From the NCBI RefSeq assembly GCF_004365355.1, contig NZ_SODP01000003.1, forward strand, positions 868,001 through 932,000: a stretch of DNA of 64,000 bases, in the 5' to 3' direction. A program made the position numbers and the translations under genes. Numbering within the stretch: position 1 is the first letter of the stretch; every line of letters starts with the position of its first letter. Origin of the DNA: Kribbella pratensis (GTDB taxonomy: Bacteria; Actinomycetota; Actinomycetes; Propionibacteriales; Kribbellaceae). Of the stretch, positions 48,670-56,385 are shown one piece after another. The notes beneath the pieces are model-generated. The model saw only the letters and a list, made by a program, of their open reading frames with translations. It was not told the origin of the DNA and searched no databases.

Positions 48670-49967
48670 GAGTCGCGATCGTCGGCGCCGGTCTGACGGG
48701 TTCGTTGCTGGCGTGCTTCCTCGCGCGGCGAGGGTTGACGGTGACGCTGTACGAGCGGCGGCCGGACCCGCGGGTTGCGCAGGTCGAGCGTGGGCGGTCG
48801 ATCAACCTGGCGATCTCCGAACGCGGCCTGGACGCGTTGCGGCGGATCGGGCTGGTCGACGAGGTGATGGCGGATGCGCTGCCGATGAAGGGCCGGATGA
48901 TTCATCCGGTGACCGGGCCGCTGGACTTCCAGGCGTACTCGGCGTCGGGAGATCGCGCGATCAATTCGATCAGCCGCGGTGCGTTGAACAACGCTCTGCT
49001 GACGGCGGCGTCGGCGGCCGAGGGTGTCTCGGTCGAGTTCGAGCACCGGCTGGTGGAGCTGGATTCTGCTGCCGGCCGGATGGTGTTCGCGACGCCGGCC
49101 GGGAAGGTGTCGGTGACCGCCGATGTCGTCCTCGGGGCCGATGGTGCCGGGTCCGCGGTGCGCGAGCAGTTGCTTGCCGAGGGCATCGTCGCGGAGAACG
49201 TCGACTTCCTTGACTACGGATACAAGGAGCTGTCGATTCCGGCCGCTTCCGGGGAGTTCGCGCTCGATCCGGGCGCGTTGCACATCTGGCCGCGTGGTAC
49301 GTCGATGATGATCGCGCTGCCGAACCCGGACAAGTCGTTCACCTGCACGCTGTTCTGGCCGGCCGGATCGTTCGACGCGCTCACGTCGCCGTCCGGGATC
49401 GAGGACCACTTCAGGATCAACTACCCCGATCTGTTGCCGCTGGCACCGAACTTGGTGGACGACTACCTGAACAATCCGGTCGGTGTGCTCGGGACCGTGC
49501 ACACGCTGCCGTGGCAGGCACACGGCCGTACTGCGTTGGTCGGCGATGCCGCGCACGCGATCGTGCCGTTCTACGGCCAGGGCGCCAACTGTGCCTTCGA
49601 GGACGTGGTCGAACTCGACCGCTGCCTCGACGACACCGGCGGCTCGTGGGCGCGGGCGCTTCCCCTCTTCGAAGCCCGCCGGCGCGAGAACACCGAAGCG
49701 ATCGCCGAGATGGCCCTCGCCAACTTCGTCGAAATGCGTGACAAGGTCGCGTCCCCGGTCTTCCGCCTGCAGAAGCGCGTGGAGCACGGGTTGGAGCGAC
49801 TCCTGCCCGGGACGTATGTCTCCCGCTACGAGCTGGTCTCGTTCTCGACCACGCCGTACGCCGAGGTCCAGCAACGGGTCCGACGCCAGCATCAGTTCCT
49901 GGGTGCCGGAGTCCTGGCCGGGCTCGGCATCCTCACGACTCTTGCCCGCACGAGGAAACGCCGATGA
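48666..49967 (+). CDS. kmo: Kynurenine 3-monooxygenase
   Basis: FAD/NADPH hydroxylase converting kynurenine to 3-hydroxykynurenine. 433 residues. The FAD-binding motif is GAGLTG (7-12) within VAIVGAGLTGSLLACFLARR, and the second flavin motif GDAAHAIVPFYGQGANCAFE (about 292-311) includes PFYGQGAN, typical of KMO. The C-terminal ~30 residues are hydrophobic then basic (FLGAGVLAGLGILTTLARTR), resembling the membrane-associating tail of eukaryotic KMO. ATG overlaps the kynU stop. Confidence 0.94.
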   Translation: MRVAIVGAGLTGSLLACFLARRGLTVTLYERRPDPRVAQVERGRSINLAISERGLDALRRIGLVDEVMADALPMKGRMIHPVTGPLDFQAYSASGDRAINSISRGALNNALLTAASAAEGVSVEFEHRLVELDSAAGRMVFATPAGKVSVTADVVLGADGAGSAVREQLLAEGIVAENVDFLDYGYKELSIPAASGEFALDPGALHIWPRGTSMMIALPNPDKSFTCTLFWPAGSFDALTSPSGIEDHFRINYPDLLPLAPNLVDDYLNNPVGVLGTVHTLPWQAHGRTALVGDAAHAIVPFYGQGANCAFEDVVELDRCLDDTGGSWARALPLFEARRRENTEAIAEMALANFVEMRDKVASPVFRLQKRVEHGLERLLPGTYVSRYELVSFSTTPYAEVQQRVRRQHQFLGAGVLAGLGILTTLARTRKRR

Positions 49968-49994
49968 GCACGCCGTGCCCGCACGGCGACCATT

Positions 49995-50012
49995 CCATAC
50001 GGTTTGGTATGG
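49995..50012. repeat. 18-bp quasi-palindrome, reverse copy
   Basis: CCATACGGTTTGGTATGG, the reverse complement of the 25271 copy including its asymmetric spacer. It lies in the only intergenic gap (67 bp) of the kynurenine operon, about 8 bases before the ribosome site of the dehydrogenase gene. It could be an operator or an inserted repeat. Confidence 0.85.
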
Positions 50013-50034
50013 AAGCCCTGGGAGGTGCCCGCGC

Positions 50035-51537
50035 ATGAGCCTGTGGTCGCCCGAGTTGCTGACCGGACAGCCCTCGTCCGTCGGGTTGCTCCGGCACTTC
50101 GTCGACGGTGAGTTCGTCGAGAGCGCTTCGCGGTTCGCGAAGGTTTCGCCGGTGACGGGCGAGCAGATCTTCGACGTGTGTGAGGCCGACGAGTCCACCG
50201 TGGACGCCGCGGTGGAGGCAGCGCGGGCGGCCCTGCACGGGCCGTGGGGGCGGATGAGCGAGCAGGAACGGGCCGCCGTACTGCGTCGGGTCGCGGACGA
50301 GCTGGAGCGGCGGTTCGAGGACCTGGTCGCGGCGGAGGTGGGCGACACCGGGAAGTCGATCAGCCAGGCGCGGACGCTCGACATTCCACGCGGGGCGGCC
50401 AACTTCCGGGCGTTCGCGGACTTCGCGACGACGATCCCGACCGAGTCGTACACGACGATGCTGCCGGACGGGCGACGGGCGTTGAACTATGCCGTACGCA
50501 AACCGGTCGGTGTGGTGGCAATCGTCGTACCGTGGAATCTTCCGTTGCTCCTGCTGACGTGGAAGGTCGCACCGGCGCTTGCCTGTGGCAACGCGGTGGT
50601 GGTGAAGCCGTCCGAGGAGACGCCGTCGTCGGCGACCGTACTGGCCGAGGTGATGGCCGACGCCGGGGTACCTGCCGGGGTCTTCAATCTGGTCCACGGC
50701 TTCGGGCCGTCGTCGGCGGGGGAGTACCTGACCCGGCACCCCGGGGTGGACGCGATCACGTTCACGGGCGAGTCCGCCACCGGTACGTCGATCGCCAAGG
50801 TGGCCGCTGATCGCGTGAAGGCGGTGTCGTTCGAGCTCGGTGGGAAGAACGCCGGCCTGATCTTCGCCGACGCCGACCTTGACGCCGCTGTCGAGGGCTC
50901 GGTCCGCTCGGTCTTCACCAACGGCGGGCAGGTGTGTTTGTGCACCGAACGCCTGTACGTCCAGCGATCGGTGTTCGACGAGTTCACCGAACGGTTGGCG
51001 GCGCGCGCCGCCGAGCTGACCTACGGCTGGCCCGCCGACGAGGCCACTATGAACATGCCACTGATCTCCAAACAGCACCGCGACAAGGTCCTCTCGTACT
51101 ACGACCTCGCCCGGCTCGAAGGCGCCGACGTCGTGACCGGCGGCGGCGTACCGACATTCGGCGATGCGCGCGACGGTGGTTGCTACGTCCAGCCAACGGT
51201 CGTCACCGGCCTGGGGGCCGACGCTCGTACCAATCGCGAGGAGATCTTCGGCCCGATCTGTCACGTCGCGCCGTTCGACACCGAAGAAGAGGCCGTCGCG
51301 TTGGCCAACGACAGCGACTACGGCCTCGCAGCGACAGTCTGGACCCGCGACGTCGGCCGCGCGCACCGGGCCGGCGCAGCGCTCGACGTCGGGTTGTGCT
51401 GGGTCAACACCTGGTTCCTCCGCGACCTTCGCACGCCCTTCGGCGGCGTGAAGTTGTCAGGCGTCGGGCGAGAGGGCGGACGGCATTCGGTGGACTTCTA
51501 CACCGAGACGACGAATGTCTGCGTGGAGCTGTCATGA
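50035..51537 (+). CDS. 2-aminomuconate 6-semialdehyde dehydrogenase (aldehyde dehydrogenase family)
   Basis: NAD-dependent oxidation of 2-aminomuconate semialdehyde to 2-aminomuconate, inferred from the operon. 500 residues. Catalytic Cys301 in [14 protein letters not shown] and Glu267 in FELGGKNAG are present, with the NAD-binding [20 protein letters not shown] (about 164-183). The family resembles HMSDH/AMSDH (hydroxymuconic and aminomuconic semialdehyde dehydrogenases), which have the same CLCTER active-site context. GGGAGG nine bases upstream sets ATG 50035. Stop overlaps the RidA ATG (ATGA). Confidence 0.92.
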   Translation: MSLWSPELLTGQPSSVGLLRHFVDGEFVESASRFAKVSPVTGEQIFDVCEADESTVDAAVEAARAALHGPWGRMSEQERAAVLRRVADELERRFEDLVAAEVGDTGKSISQARTLDIPRGAANFRAFADFATTIPTESYTTMLPDGRRALNYAVRKPVGVVAIVVPWNLPLLLLTWKVAPALACGNAVVVKPSEETPSSATVLAEVMADAGVPAGVFNLVHGFGPSSAGEYLTRHPGVDAITFTGESATGTSIAKVAADRVKAVSFELGGKNAGLIFADADLDAAVEGSVRSVFTNGGQVCLCTERLYVQRSVFDEFTERLAARAAELTYGWPADEATMNMPLISKQHRDKVLSYYDLARLEGADVVTGGGVPTFGDARDGGCYVQPTVVTGLGADARTNREEIFGPICHVAPFDTEEEAVALANDSDYGLAATVWTRDVGRAHRAGAALDVGLCWVNTWFLRDLRTPFGGVKLSGVGREGGRHSVDFYTETTNVCVELS

Positions 51538-51959
51538 CCGTTGTGCCGGGGAAGGCGGTGCCGCGGGGGCGGTTTCCGCACGTCAAGGTGTCTCAGGGCT
51601 TCGCGTTCGTGTCGGGTACGTCGAGTCGGCGGCCGGACAACTCGATCGCCGGCGCGTCGGTGGACCCGCTGGGGACCGTGGCGCTGGACATCCGGGTGCA
51701 GACGCGGGCGGTGCTGGAGAACATCCGGGACGTTCTCGGCGCGGTCGGAGCCGGGCTCGAGGACCTGGTCAGCGTGACGACGTACCTGGTGTCGATGAAC
51801 GACTTCGGCGGGTACAACGAGGTCTATGGTGAGTTTTTCGACGAGTCGGGACCGGCTCGGACGACTGTCGCAGTACATCAGCTGCCGCATCCCCAGCTGC
51901 TGATCGAGATATCCGCTGTTGCGGCCATCCCACAAGGACACAGCCCGCAGGAGGACTGA
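51534..51959 (+). CDS. RidA-family protein, probable 2-aminomuconate deaminase
   Basis: Member of the RidA/YjgF/UK114 family, 141 residues. In this operon it most likely hydrolyses the enamine 2-aminomuconate to 4-oxalocrotonate (2-oxohex-3-enedioate) and ammonia, the reaction of AmnD in 2-aminophenol degraders. Family marks: [40 protein letters not shown], and [20 protein letters not shown] with the conserved Arg that binds the carboxylate. Overlaps the dehydrogenase stop by four bases and is followed three bases later by the dioxygenase gene. Confidence 0.88.
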   Translation: MTVVPGKAVPRGRFPHVKVSQGFAFVSGTSSRRPDNSIAGASVDPLGTVALDIRVQTRAVLENIRDVLGAVGAGLEDLVSVTTYLVSMNDFGGYNEVYGEFFDESGPARTTVAVHQLPHPQLLIEISAVAAIPQGHSPQED

Positions 51960-51962
51960 GAC

Positions 51963-52478
51963 ATGGCGAATCTGGAGTCGACGAACTTTCCGCAGTGGAT
52001 CGAGGAGAACAAGCACCTGCTGAAGCCGCCGGTCGGCAACAAGCAGATGTTCCCGACCGGGGACGACTTCATCACGATGGTCGTCGGCGGCCCGAACCAG
52101 CGCACCGACTTCCACGTCGACCCGTACGAGGAGTTCTTCTACCAGATCAAGGGCACGATGCACGTCGACGTGATGACCGACGACGGCCCCGGCCGGGTGG
52201 ACATCAACGAGGGGGAGATGTGGGTGCTACCGCGCAGCATGCCGCACTCGCCGCAGCGCGACGCGGACTCGATCGGCCTGGTGATCGAGCGGGTCCGCGA
52301 GCCCGGCACGCTGGAGAAGTTCCGCTGGTACTGCGCGAACTGCAACGGGATCGTGCACGAGGTCGAGCTGCAGGTGACCGACATCGTCGCCGACCTGCCT
52401 CCGGTGTTCAAGGCGTTCTACGAGAGCGAGGACGCGCGGACCTGCCCCAACTGCGGCACGCTGCACCCGGGTAAATGA
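51963..52478 (+). CDS. 3-hydroxyanthranilate 3,4-dioxygenase
   Basis: Iron-dependent ring cleavage of 3-hydroxyanthranilate to 2-amino-3-carboxymuconate semialdehyde. 171 residues, the bacterial length. Catalytic iron ligands His51, Glu57, His95 and substrate residues Arg47, Arg99, Glu110 are all at the positions known for the Cupriavidus enzyme. The second, rubredoxin-like iron site of bacterial enzymes is present as CANC (124-127) and CPNC (161-164). The stop overlaps the next ATG (ATGA). Confidence 0.95.
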   Translation: MANLESTNFPQWIEENKHLLKPPVGNKQMFPTGDDFITMVVGGPNQRTDFHVDPYEEFFYQIKGTMHVDVMTDDGPGRVDINEGEMWVLPRSMPHSPQRDADSIGLVIERVREPGTLEKFRWYCANCNGIVHEVELQVTDIVADLPPVFKAFYESEDARTCPNCGTLHPGK

Positions 52479-53470
52479 CGGTCGACGTCCACACCCACCT
52501 GGTCCCGCACGGCTGGCCGGATCTCGCGGTGGCGTGCGGCGGCGACGGCTGGCCGTGGCTGCGGATCGACTCCGAACGGGCCGCGATGATCATGATCGGC
52601 GAGACCGAGTTCCGCCCGATCGGCCCGCAGGCCTGGGATCGCGGCGTACGGCGTGCCGATATGGATGCCGACGGCATCGATCTGCAGGTGGTTTCGCCGA
52701 CGCCGGTGTTCTTCGGGTACGAGCGTCCGGCGGCGCAGGCGGTGAAGCTCGCCGAGATCTTCAACGACCTCACGCTGGAGACACTGGCGGGCGACGAGCG
52801 GTTCGTGCCGTTCTGCCAGGTGCCGTTGCAGGATCCGGACCTGGCCTGCGCCGAGCTGGATCGCGCCCGCGCGGCCGGCCACGCCGGGGTCGAGATCGGG
52901 AACCATGTCGGCGACAAGGATCTCGACGACGCCGGGATTGTTGCCTTCCTCAACCATTGCGCCGAGACCGGTACGCCGGTGCTCGTCCATCCATGGGACA
53001 TGCCGGGCGGCCCGCGGCTGGATCGCTGGATGGCGCGCTGGCTGACCGGGATGCCCGCCGAGACGCATCTGTCGTTGCTGGCGATGATCCTGGGCGGGGC
53101 GTTCGACCGGTTGCCGCCGTCGCTGAAGATCTGTTTCGCCCACGGGGGTGGCAGTTTCGCGTTCTGGCTGGGACGCCTGGAGAACGCCTGGCACCGGCGC
53201 GGCGACATCGTCCGTGGTTGCTCGCAGCACCCACCGTCGGCGTACCTGGACCGGATCCTGGTCGACACGGTGGTGTTCGAATCAGCGCCTTTGCGGCTAC
53301 TTGTCGATACCTTGGGGGAAGACCGCGTTCTGGTCGGCAGTGACTATCCCTATCCATTGGGTGAGCGGCCGGTCGGGGAGGTGGTACGGAAGGCCGGCTT
53401 CCTGACCGCGGAGCAGCAGCACAAGCTGCTGACGGCGAATGCCCTGCGCTATCTCGGGAGGTCTGAATGA
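52475..53470 (+). CDS. 2-amino-3-carboxymuconate-6-semialdehyde decarboxylase (ACMSD)
   Basis: Zinc-dependent decarboxylase of the amidohydrolase superfamily; it diverts 2-amino-3-carboxymuconate semialdehyde away from quinolinate/NAD toward catabolism. 331 residues, as in Pseudomonas ACMSD. Metal ligands: His6 and His8 in VDVHTHLVPHGWP, a His in VLVHPWDMPGG (about 171), and Asp in VGSDYPYPLG (about 291). CFAHGGGSFAFWLGRLENAW holds the conserved His/Arg region. ATGA overlaps on both sides place it firmly in the operon. Confidence 0.94.
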   Translation: MTVDVHTHLVPHGWPDLAVACGGDGWPWLRIDSERAAMIMIGETEFRPIGPQAWDRGVRRADMDADGIDLQVVSPTPVFFGYERPAAQAVKLAEIFNDLTLETLAGDERFVPFCQVPLQDPDLACAELDRARAAGHAGVEIGNHVGDKDLDDAGIVAFLNHCAETGTPVLVHPWDMPGGPRLDRWMARWLTGMPAETHLSLLAMILGGAFDRLPPSLKICFAHGGGSFAFWLGRLENAWHRRGDIVRGCSQHPPSAYLDRILVDTVVFESAPLRLLVDTLGEDRVLVGSDYPYPLGERPVGEVVRKAGFLTAEQQHKLLTANALRYLGRSE

Positions 53471-54189
53471 CCGAGGACCGATCCGTCCTGACGCGCGAAG
53501 CGCGCGAGCCGGACGAGCAGCTGCGGTACGGCGACCACGCGGACCAGGTGATCGACTACTGGCACGCGAAGGAGTACCGCCCGCTGATCGTCTTCATCCA
53601 CGGCGGTTTCTGGCGGCCCGACTACGACCGCAAACACGCCCGTCCCCTCGGCGAGGCCCTCTCCGACCTCGGCTGGCCGGTCGTCTCCCTGGAGTACCGC
53701 CGCGTGCCGGGGGATCCCGATGCGACGACGTCAGACATCCGTACGGCGCTGGACGCCCTACCCGACCTGGTCGACGTACACGCCGGCTACATCCTCGTAG
53801 GCCACTCCGCCGGCGGCCAGCTGGCACTCTGGCTGGCCGCCACCACCAACCCCGTCCGCCTCCGCGGCCTGATCGCCCTGGCCCCCGTAGCCGACCTGTT
53901 GATGGCAGACCGCCTGGAACTCGACGAAGGCGCCGTACAAGCCTTCATAGGCAGCGGCGTCCGCAACGACCTCGACCCGGTCCACCTGCCCGCCCCGATC
54001 GCCTCGGTAACCCTCATCCACGGCATGGACGACACGAGAGTCCCCCTCAGCATCACCGAGTCCTACTTCGCCGCCCACCCCACCGCCCGCCTGGTCCGCG
54101 TCCCCCACTGCGCCCACTACGAGCTGATAGACCCCCTCTCCACCGCCTGGCACGAACTAACCACCGAACTAACCCGCCTAACCGGCTAG
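53467..54189 (+). CDS. Probable kynurenine formamidase (alpha/beta hydrolase)
   Basis: Hydrolyses N-formylkynurenine to kynurenine and formate, inferred from fold plus operon. 240 residues. HGGFW (45-49) is the oxyanion motif characteristic of the alpha/beta-hydrolase arylformamidases, and Ser114 in GHSAGG the nucleophile; His near HCAHYELIDP (about residue 217) would complete the triad. It is unrelated to the metal-dependent KynB type. The last 400 bases are strikingly C-rich with rare GTA, ATA and CTA codons. It is the last gene; its stop overlaps that of the convergent Fic fragment. Confidence 0.86.
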   Translation: MTEDRSVLTREAREPDEQLRYGDHADQVIDYWHAKEYRPLIVFIHGGFWRPDYDRKHARPLGEALSDLGWPVVSLEYRRVPGDPDATTSDIRTALDALPDLVDVHAGYILVGHSAGGQLALWLAATTNPVRLRGLIALAPVADLLMADRLELDEGAVQAFIGSGVRNDLDPVHLPAPIASVTLIHGMDDTRVPLSITESYFAAHPTARLVRVPHCAHYELIDPLSTAWHELTTELTRLTG

Positions 54190-54572
54190 TCCGGGATGCG
54201 CCGCCAGACAGCGCCACGGCCGGTTCCCTGGGGACTGACCTTCTGCTCGTTCTTCAGCTCCTCGAGGACGAGCCGGATGGTCTGGTCGCTGATCCCCGGC
54301 AGGGCTGTCCGGACGTCAGCCAGCCGGAACACCGGCGCAGCATGCTTCAGCACGTGAGTCCTGACCCGGTCCTGTTTCGTCCCTCCGCTGCGATCTGCCG
54401 CGGCTCTGCGCGCGAAGACCTGGTACGCCGACGCGAGCACGTTCACGAAGTACGACAGCCAGGGCCAGGGGTCTGCCTGATCGTCGTGCCAGTCGTCGGT
54501 GGAGCGGAGAAGCGCCGCGTAGTACTCGTCGGCGATGAGCGCACCGCATCCGCGAAAGAAGCCAACAAACAT
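54186..54572 (-). pseudogene. C-terminal remnant of a Fic-family protein
   Basis: From about codon 14 this 128-codon frame matches the C-terminal part of Fic proteins: ADEYYAALLRSTDDWHDD, PWPWLSYFVNVLASAYQVF, then a winged helix (FRLADVRTALPGISDQTIRL). The Fic core with the HPFxxGNGR active site is missing, so AMPylation is impossible. The first ~13 codons (MFVGFFRGCGALI) are not Fic-like. It ends by overlapping the formamidase gene. The upstream 100 bp are A/T-rich and contain an inverted repeat, suggesting an insertion or deletion scar. Confidence 0.75.
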
Positions 54573-54604
54573 ACTAATTGGAGATCATCTTAGTAGGTTT
54601 GTTG
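54563..54604. repeat. Inverted repeat at the Fic-remnant start
   Basis: Arms CAACAAACATACTAA (54563-54577) and TTAGTAGGTTTGTTG (54590-54604) pair at 14 of 15 positions around a 12-base spacer. The sequence is A/T-rich, unlike its surroundings. The remnant's ATG lies within the left arm. It could be an operator of a lost toxin-antitoxin operon or a recombination site. Confidence 0.75.
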
Positions 54605-54670
54605 CTTTTCTTAGGGCGTTTCCTGTGTGCTTCGCTACCTTCAGTGGCGCGATACCACTGACTGTCACCG

Positions 54671-55360
54671 TCAGTTGATGCGTTTGGCGGCGGTGAGGAG
54701 GCCTTCGGAGGTGGGGAGGAGGGCTGAGACCAGGTTGTCGTCGTCGCGGACGGCTCGGATGAGGTCCCGGAGGGCCATGGTGTCGGGGTCGCGGTGGGCG
54801 GGGTCGGCTACCCGGCCGCCGGTGAGGACGCCGGCGAAGGCGACGACGCCGCCGGGGCGGAGCAGGCGGAGGGCTTCGTGCAGGTACGCCGTGTTCTCGC
54901 GGCGGTCCGCGTCGCAGAAGACCAGGTCGTAGTGGCCGTCGGTGAGGCGGGTGACGACGTCGAGCCCGGCGCCCGCGATCAGCCGGAAGCGGTTGGAGGC
55001 GACGCCGGCGTCCAGGAAGGTCTTGCGGGCCAGGCGCTGGTTCTCCGCGTCGATGTCGACCGTGGTCAGTGTCCCGTCGGCGCGCATCCCGCGCAGCAGG
55101 GCGAGGCCGGAGACGCCGGTCCCGGTGCCGATCTCCACGACCGCCTTCGCGCCCGCACCGGCGGCGAGCATGCTCAGGGCGGCCGCGGCGCCAGGGCCGA
55201 TCGGGGCGACACCGCTGTCCGCGGCGCTCGCCCGCGCACCGGTGACGACTTCGTCCTCGCCGGTGTAGTCCTCGGCGTACGCCCAGGACGTCGGGTCGAT
55301 GCCGGTGGCGATGGCGTCCTCCCAGTGGTCGGCGGAGTGTTCTGCGGCTGCGGTACCCAT
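54671..55360 (-). CDS. O-methyltransferase (SAM-dependent, family 3)
   Basis: A 229-residue class I methyltransferase of the catechol/caffeoyl-CoA O-methyltransferase type. The SAM-binding motif is VVEIGTGTGVSGLALLRGM (about residues 69-87), followed by LTTVDIDAENQRLAR and DLVFCDADRRENTAYLHEAL with the metal-binding Asp. The equivalent in M. tuberculosis is Rv1220c, divergent from sigE; here no sigE gene follows and a DeoR gene lies upstream instead. Substrate unknown. Confidence 0.88.
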   Translation of the reverse strand: MGTAAAEHSADHWEDAIATGIDPTSWAYAEDYTGEDEVVTGARASAADSGVAPIGPGAAAALSMLAAGAGAKAVVEIGTGTGVSGLALLRGMRADGTLTTVDIDAENQRLARKTFLDAGVASNRFRLIAGAGLDVVTRLTDGHYDLVFCDADRRENTAYLHEALRLLRPGGVVAFAGVLTGGRVADPAHRDPDTMALRDLIRAVRDDDNLVSALLPTSEGLLTAAKRIN

Positions 55361-55501
55361 GCTGAACCAGAGCCTAGCGGTTGGAGGTCCGCTTTCCGTG
55401 CTGCACGCGCGGAGGCTGCGCACTCTTGCTCATAACAACGGCCCCCCAATCAGATATGATCGTCATCTGGAGGATGTGAGGGGAGGTGGTGAGGAGTGCG
55501 G

Positions 55502-56284
55502 TCAGGCGCGGATGACGTCGATACCGGCTTCCTTGAAGACGGTCAGCTGGCTCTCGTCGGCCTGGGCGTCGGTGACGAGCGTGTCGATCTCGCTCAGCTC
55601 GCAGATCCGGGCGAAGGCGCGCTGCCCGAGCTTGGACGAGTCGGCCACCACGACCACCTTCGCGGCGCGGCTGACGATCAGCTGGTTGATGTTCGCCTCG
55701 CCCTCGTGATGGGCGGTGGCGCCGGTCTCGTCGATCCCGTCGACGCCGATGAAGGCGATGTCCAGCGACAGGTCGGACAGGATCCGGTGCGACAGCGGGC
55801 CGATCATCTCGTAGGACTGCGGCCGGGCCACGCCGCCGGTCAGCACCATCTTCACGTGCGGCCGGACGATCAGCTCGTTGGCGATGTTCAGCGCGTTGGT
55901 GACGAGCGTGAACGCGGGCTCGCCGTGCTCCGCGGACAGCTCCGGGCGGGTCGCCAAGGTGCGCGCCACCTCGGAGATCGTCGTACCGCCGTTCATCCCG
56001 ATCACCATGCCGCGGCGCACCAACGTGGCCGCCGCTTGCGCGATCCGCTGCTTCTCGGACGCGAAACGCGCAGTCTTGTAGCGCAACGGCAGGTCGTACG
56101 ACACCGCGTTGGCTACCGCGCCGCCGCGGGTCCGGGTGAGGAGCTGCTGCTTGCCGAGATGGTCCAGGTCGCGCCTGATCGTGGCTGCCGAGACGTGCAA
56201 CTGCTCGGCGAGCTCGTCGACGTCGATGGCGCCCTTCTCGGCGAGCGACTCGAGCAAGGTGTTGAGGCGTTCATAACGCTTCAC
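55502..56284 (-). CDS. DeoR-family transcriptional regulator
   Basis: A 260-residue repressor: N-terminal winged helix (KRYERLNTLLESLAEKG, then VSAATIRRDLDHLGKQQLLT at about 33-52), and the DeoR C-terminal sugar-phosphate-sensing domain (about 75-250) with IGMNGGTTISEVARTL and LDIAFIGVDGID. GTG 56284 has an AAGGAGGAG site at the right distance. It is divergent from a SIS-domain isomerase across 101 bp containing three evenly spaced TTCGA motifs, so it probably controls that gene in response to an amino-sugar phosphate. Confidence 0.92.
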   Translation of the reverse strand: MKRYERLNTLLESLAEKGAIDVDELAEQLHVSAATIRRDLDHLGKQQLLTRTRGGAVANAVSYDLPLRYKTARFASEKQRIAQAAATLVRRGMVIGMNGGTTISEVARTLATRPELSAEHGEPAFTLVTNALNIANELIVRPHVKMVLTGGVARPQSYEMIGPLSHRILSDLSLDIAFIGVDGIDETGATAHHEGEANINQLIVSRAAKVVVVADSSKLGQRAFARICELSEIDTLVTDAQADESQLTVFKEAGIDVIRA

Positions 56285-56338
56285 CCGGGGCTCCTCCTTC
56301 ACACAATCGGTCAGCCGGGTGGCGGCTGGTTGGCACCA

Positions 56339-56363
56339 TTCGATCACGTTCGAGCAGTTTCGA
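56339..56363. promoter_or_regulatory. Three helically phased TTCGA motifs, probable DeoR operator
   Basis: TTCGA at 56339, 56349 and 56359, exactly 10 bases apart, in the spacer between the divergent DeoR and SIS genes and 23-47 bases upstream of the SIS ATG. DeoR-family operators are typically short direct repeats spaced by one helical turn. Confidence 0.6.
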
Positions 56364-56385
56364 CCATGACAAGTGCGGAGACGAC

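Noticed and set aside
45506-50453. Long minus-strand frames opposite glgC, kynU and kmo
   Set aside because: The plus-strand proteins are unmistakable, with catalytic residues in place; the antisense frames are shadows.
46160-54189. Antibiotic (actinomycin-like) gene cluster using 3-hydroxyanthranilate
   Set aside because: ACMSD, the semialdehyde dehydrogenase and RidA direct the ring-cleavage product to central metabolism, and no peptide synthetase genes are present.
55361-55501. Remnant of sigE upstream of the O-methyltransferase gene
   Set aside because: The 141-bp interval contains a purine-rich run on the plus strand but no recognisable sigma-factor coding sequence.
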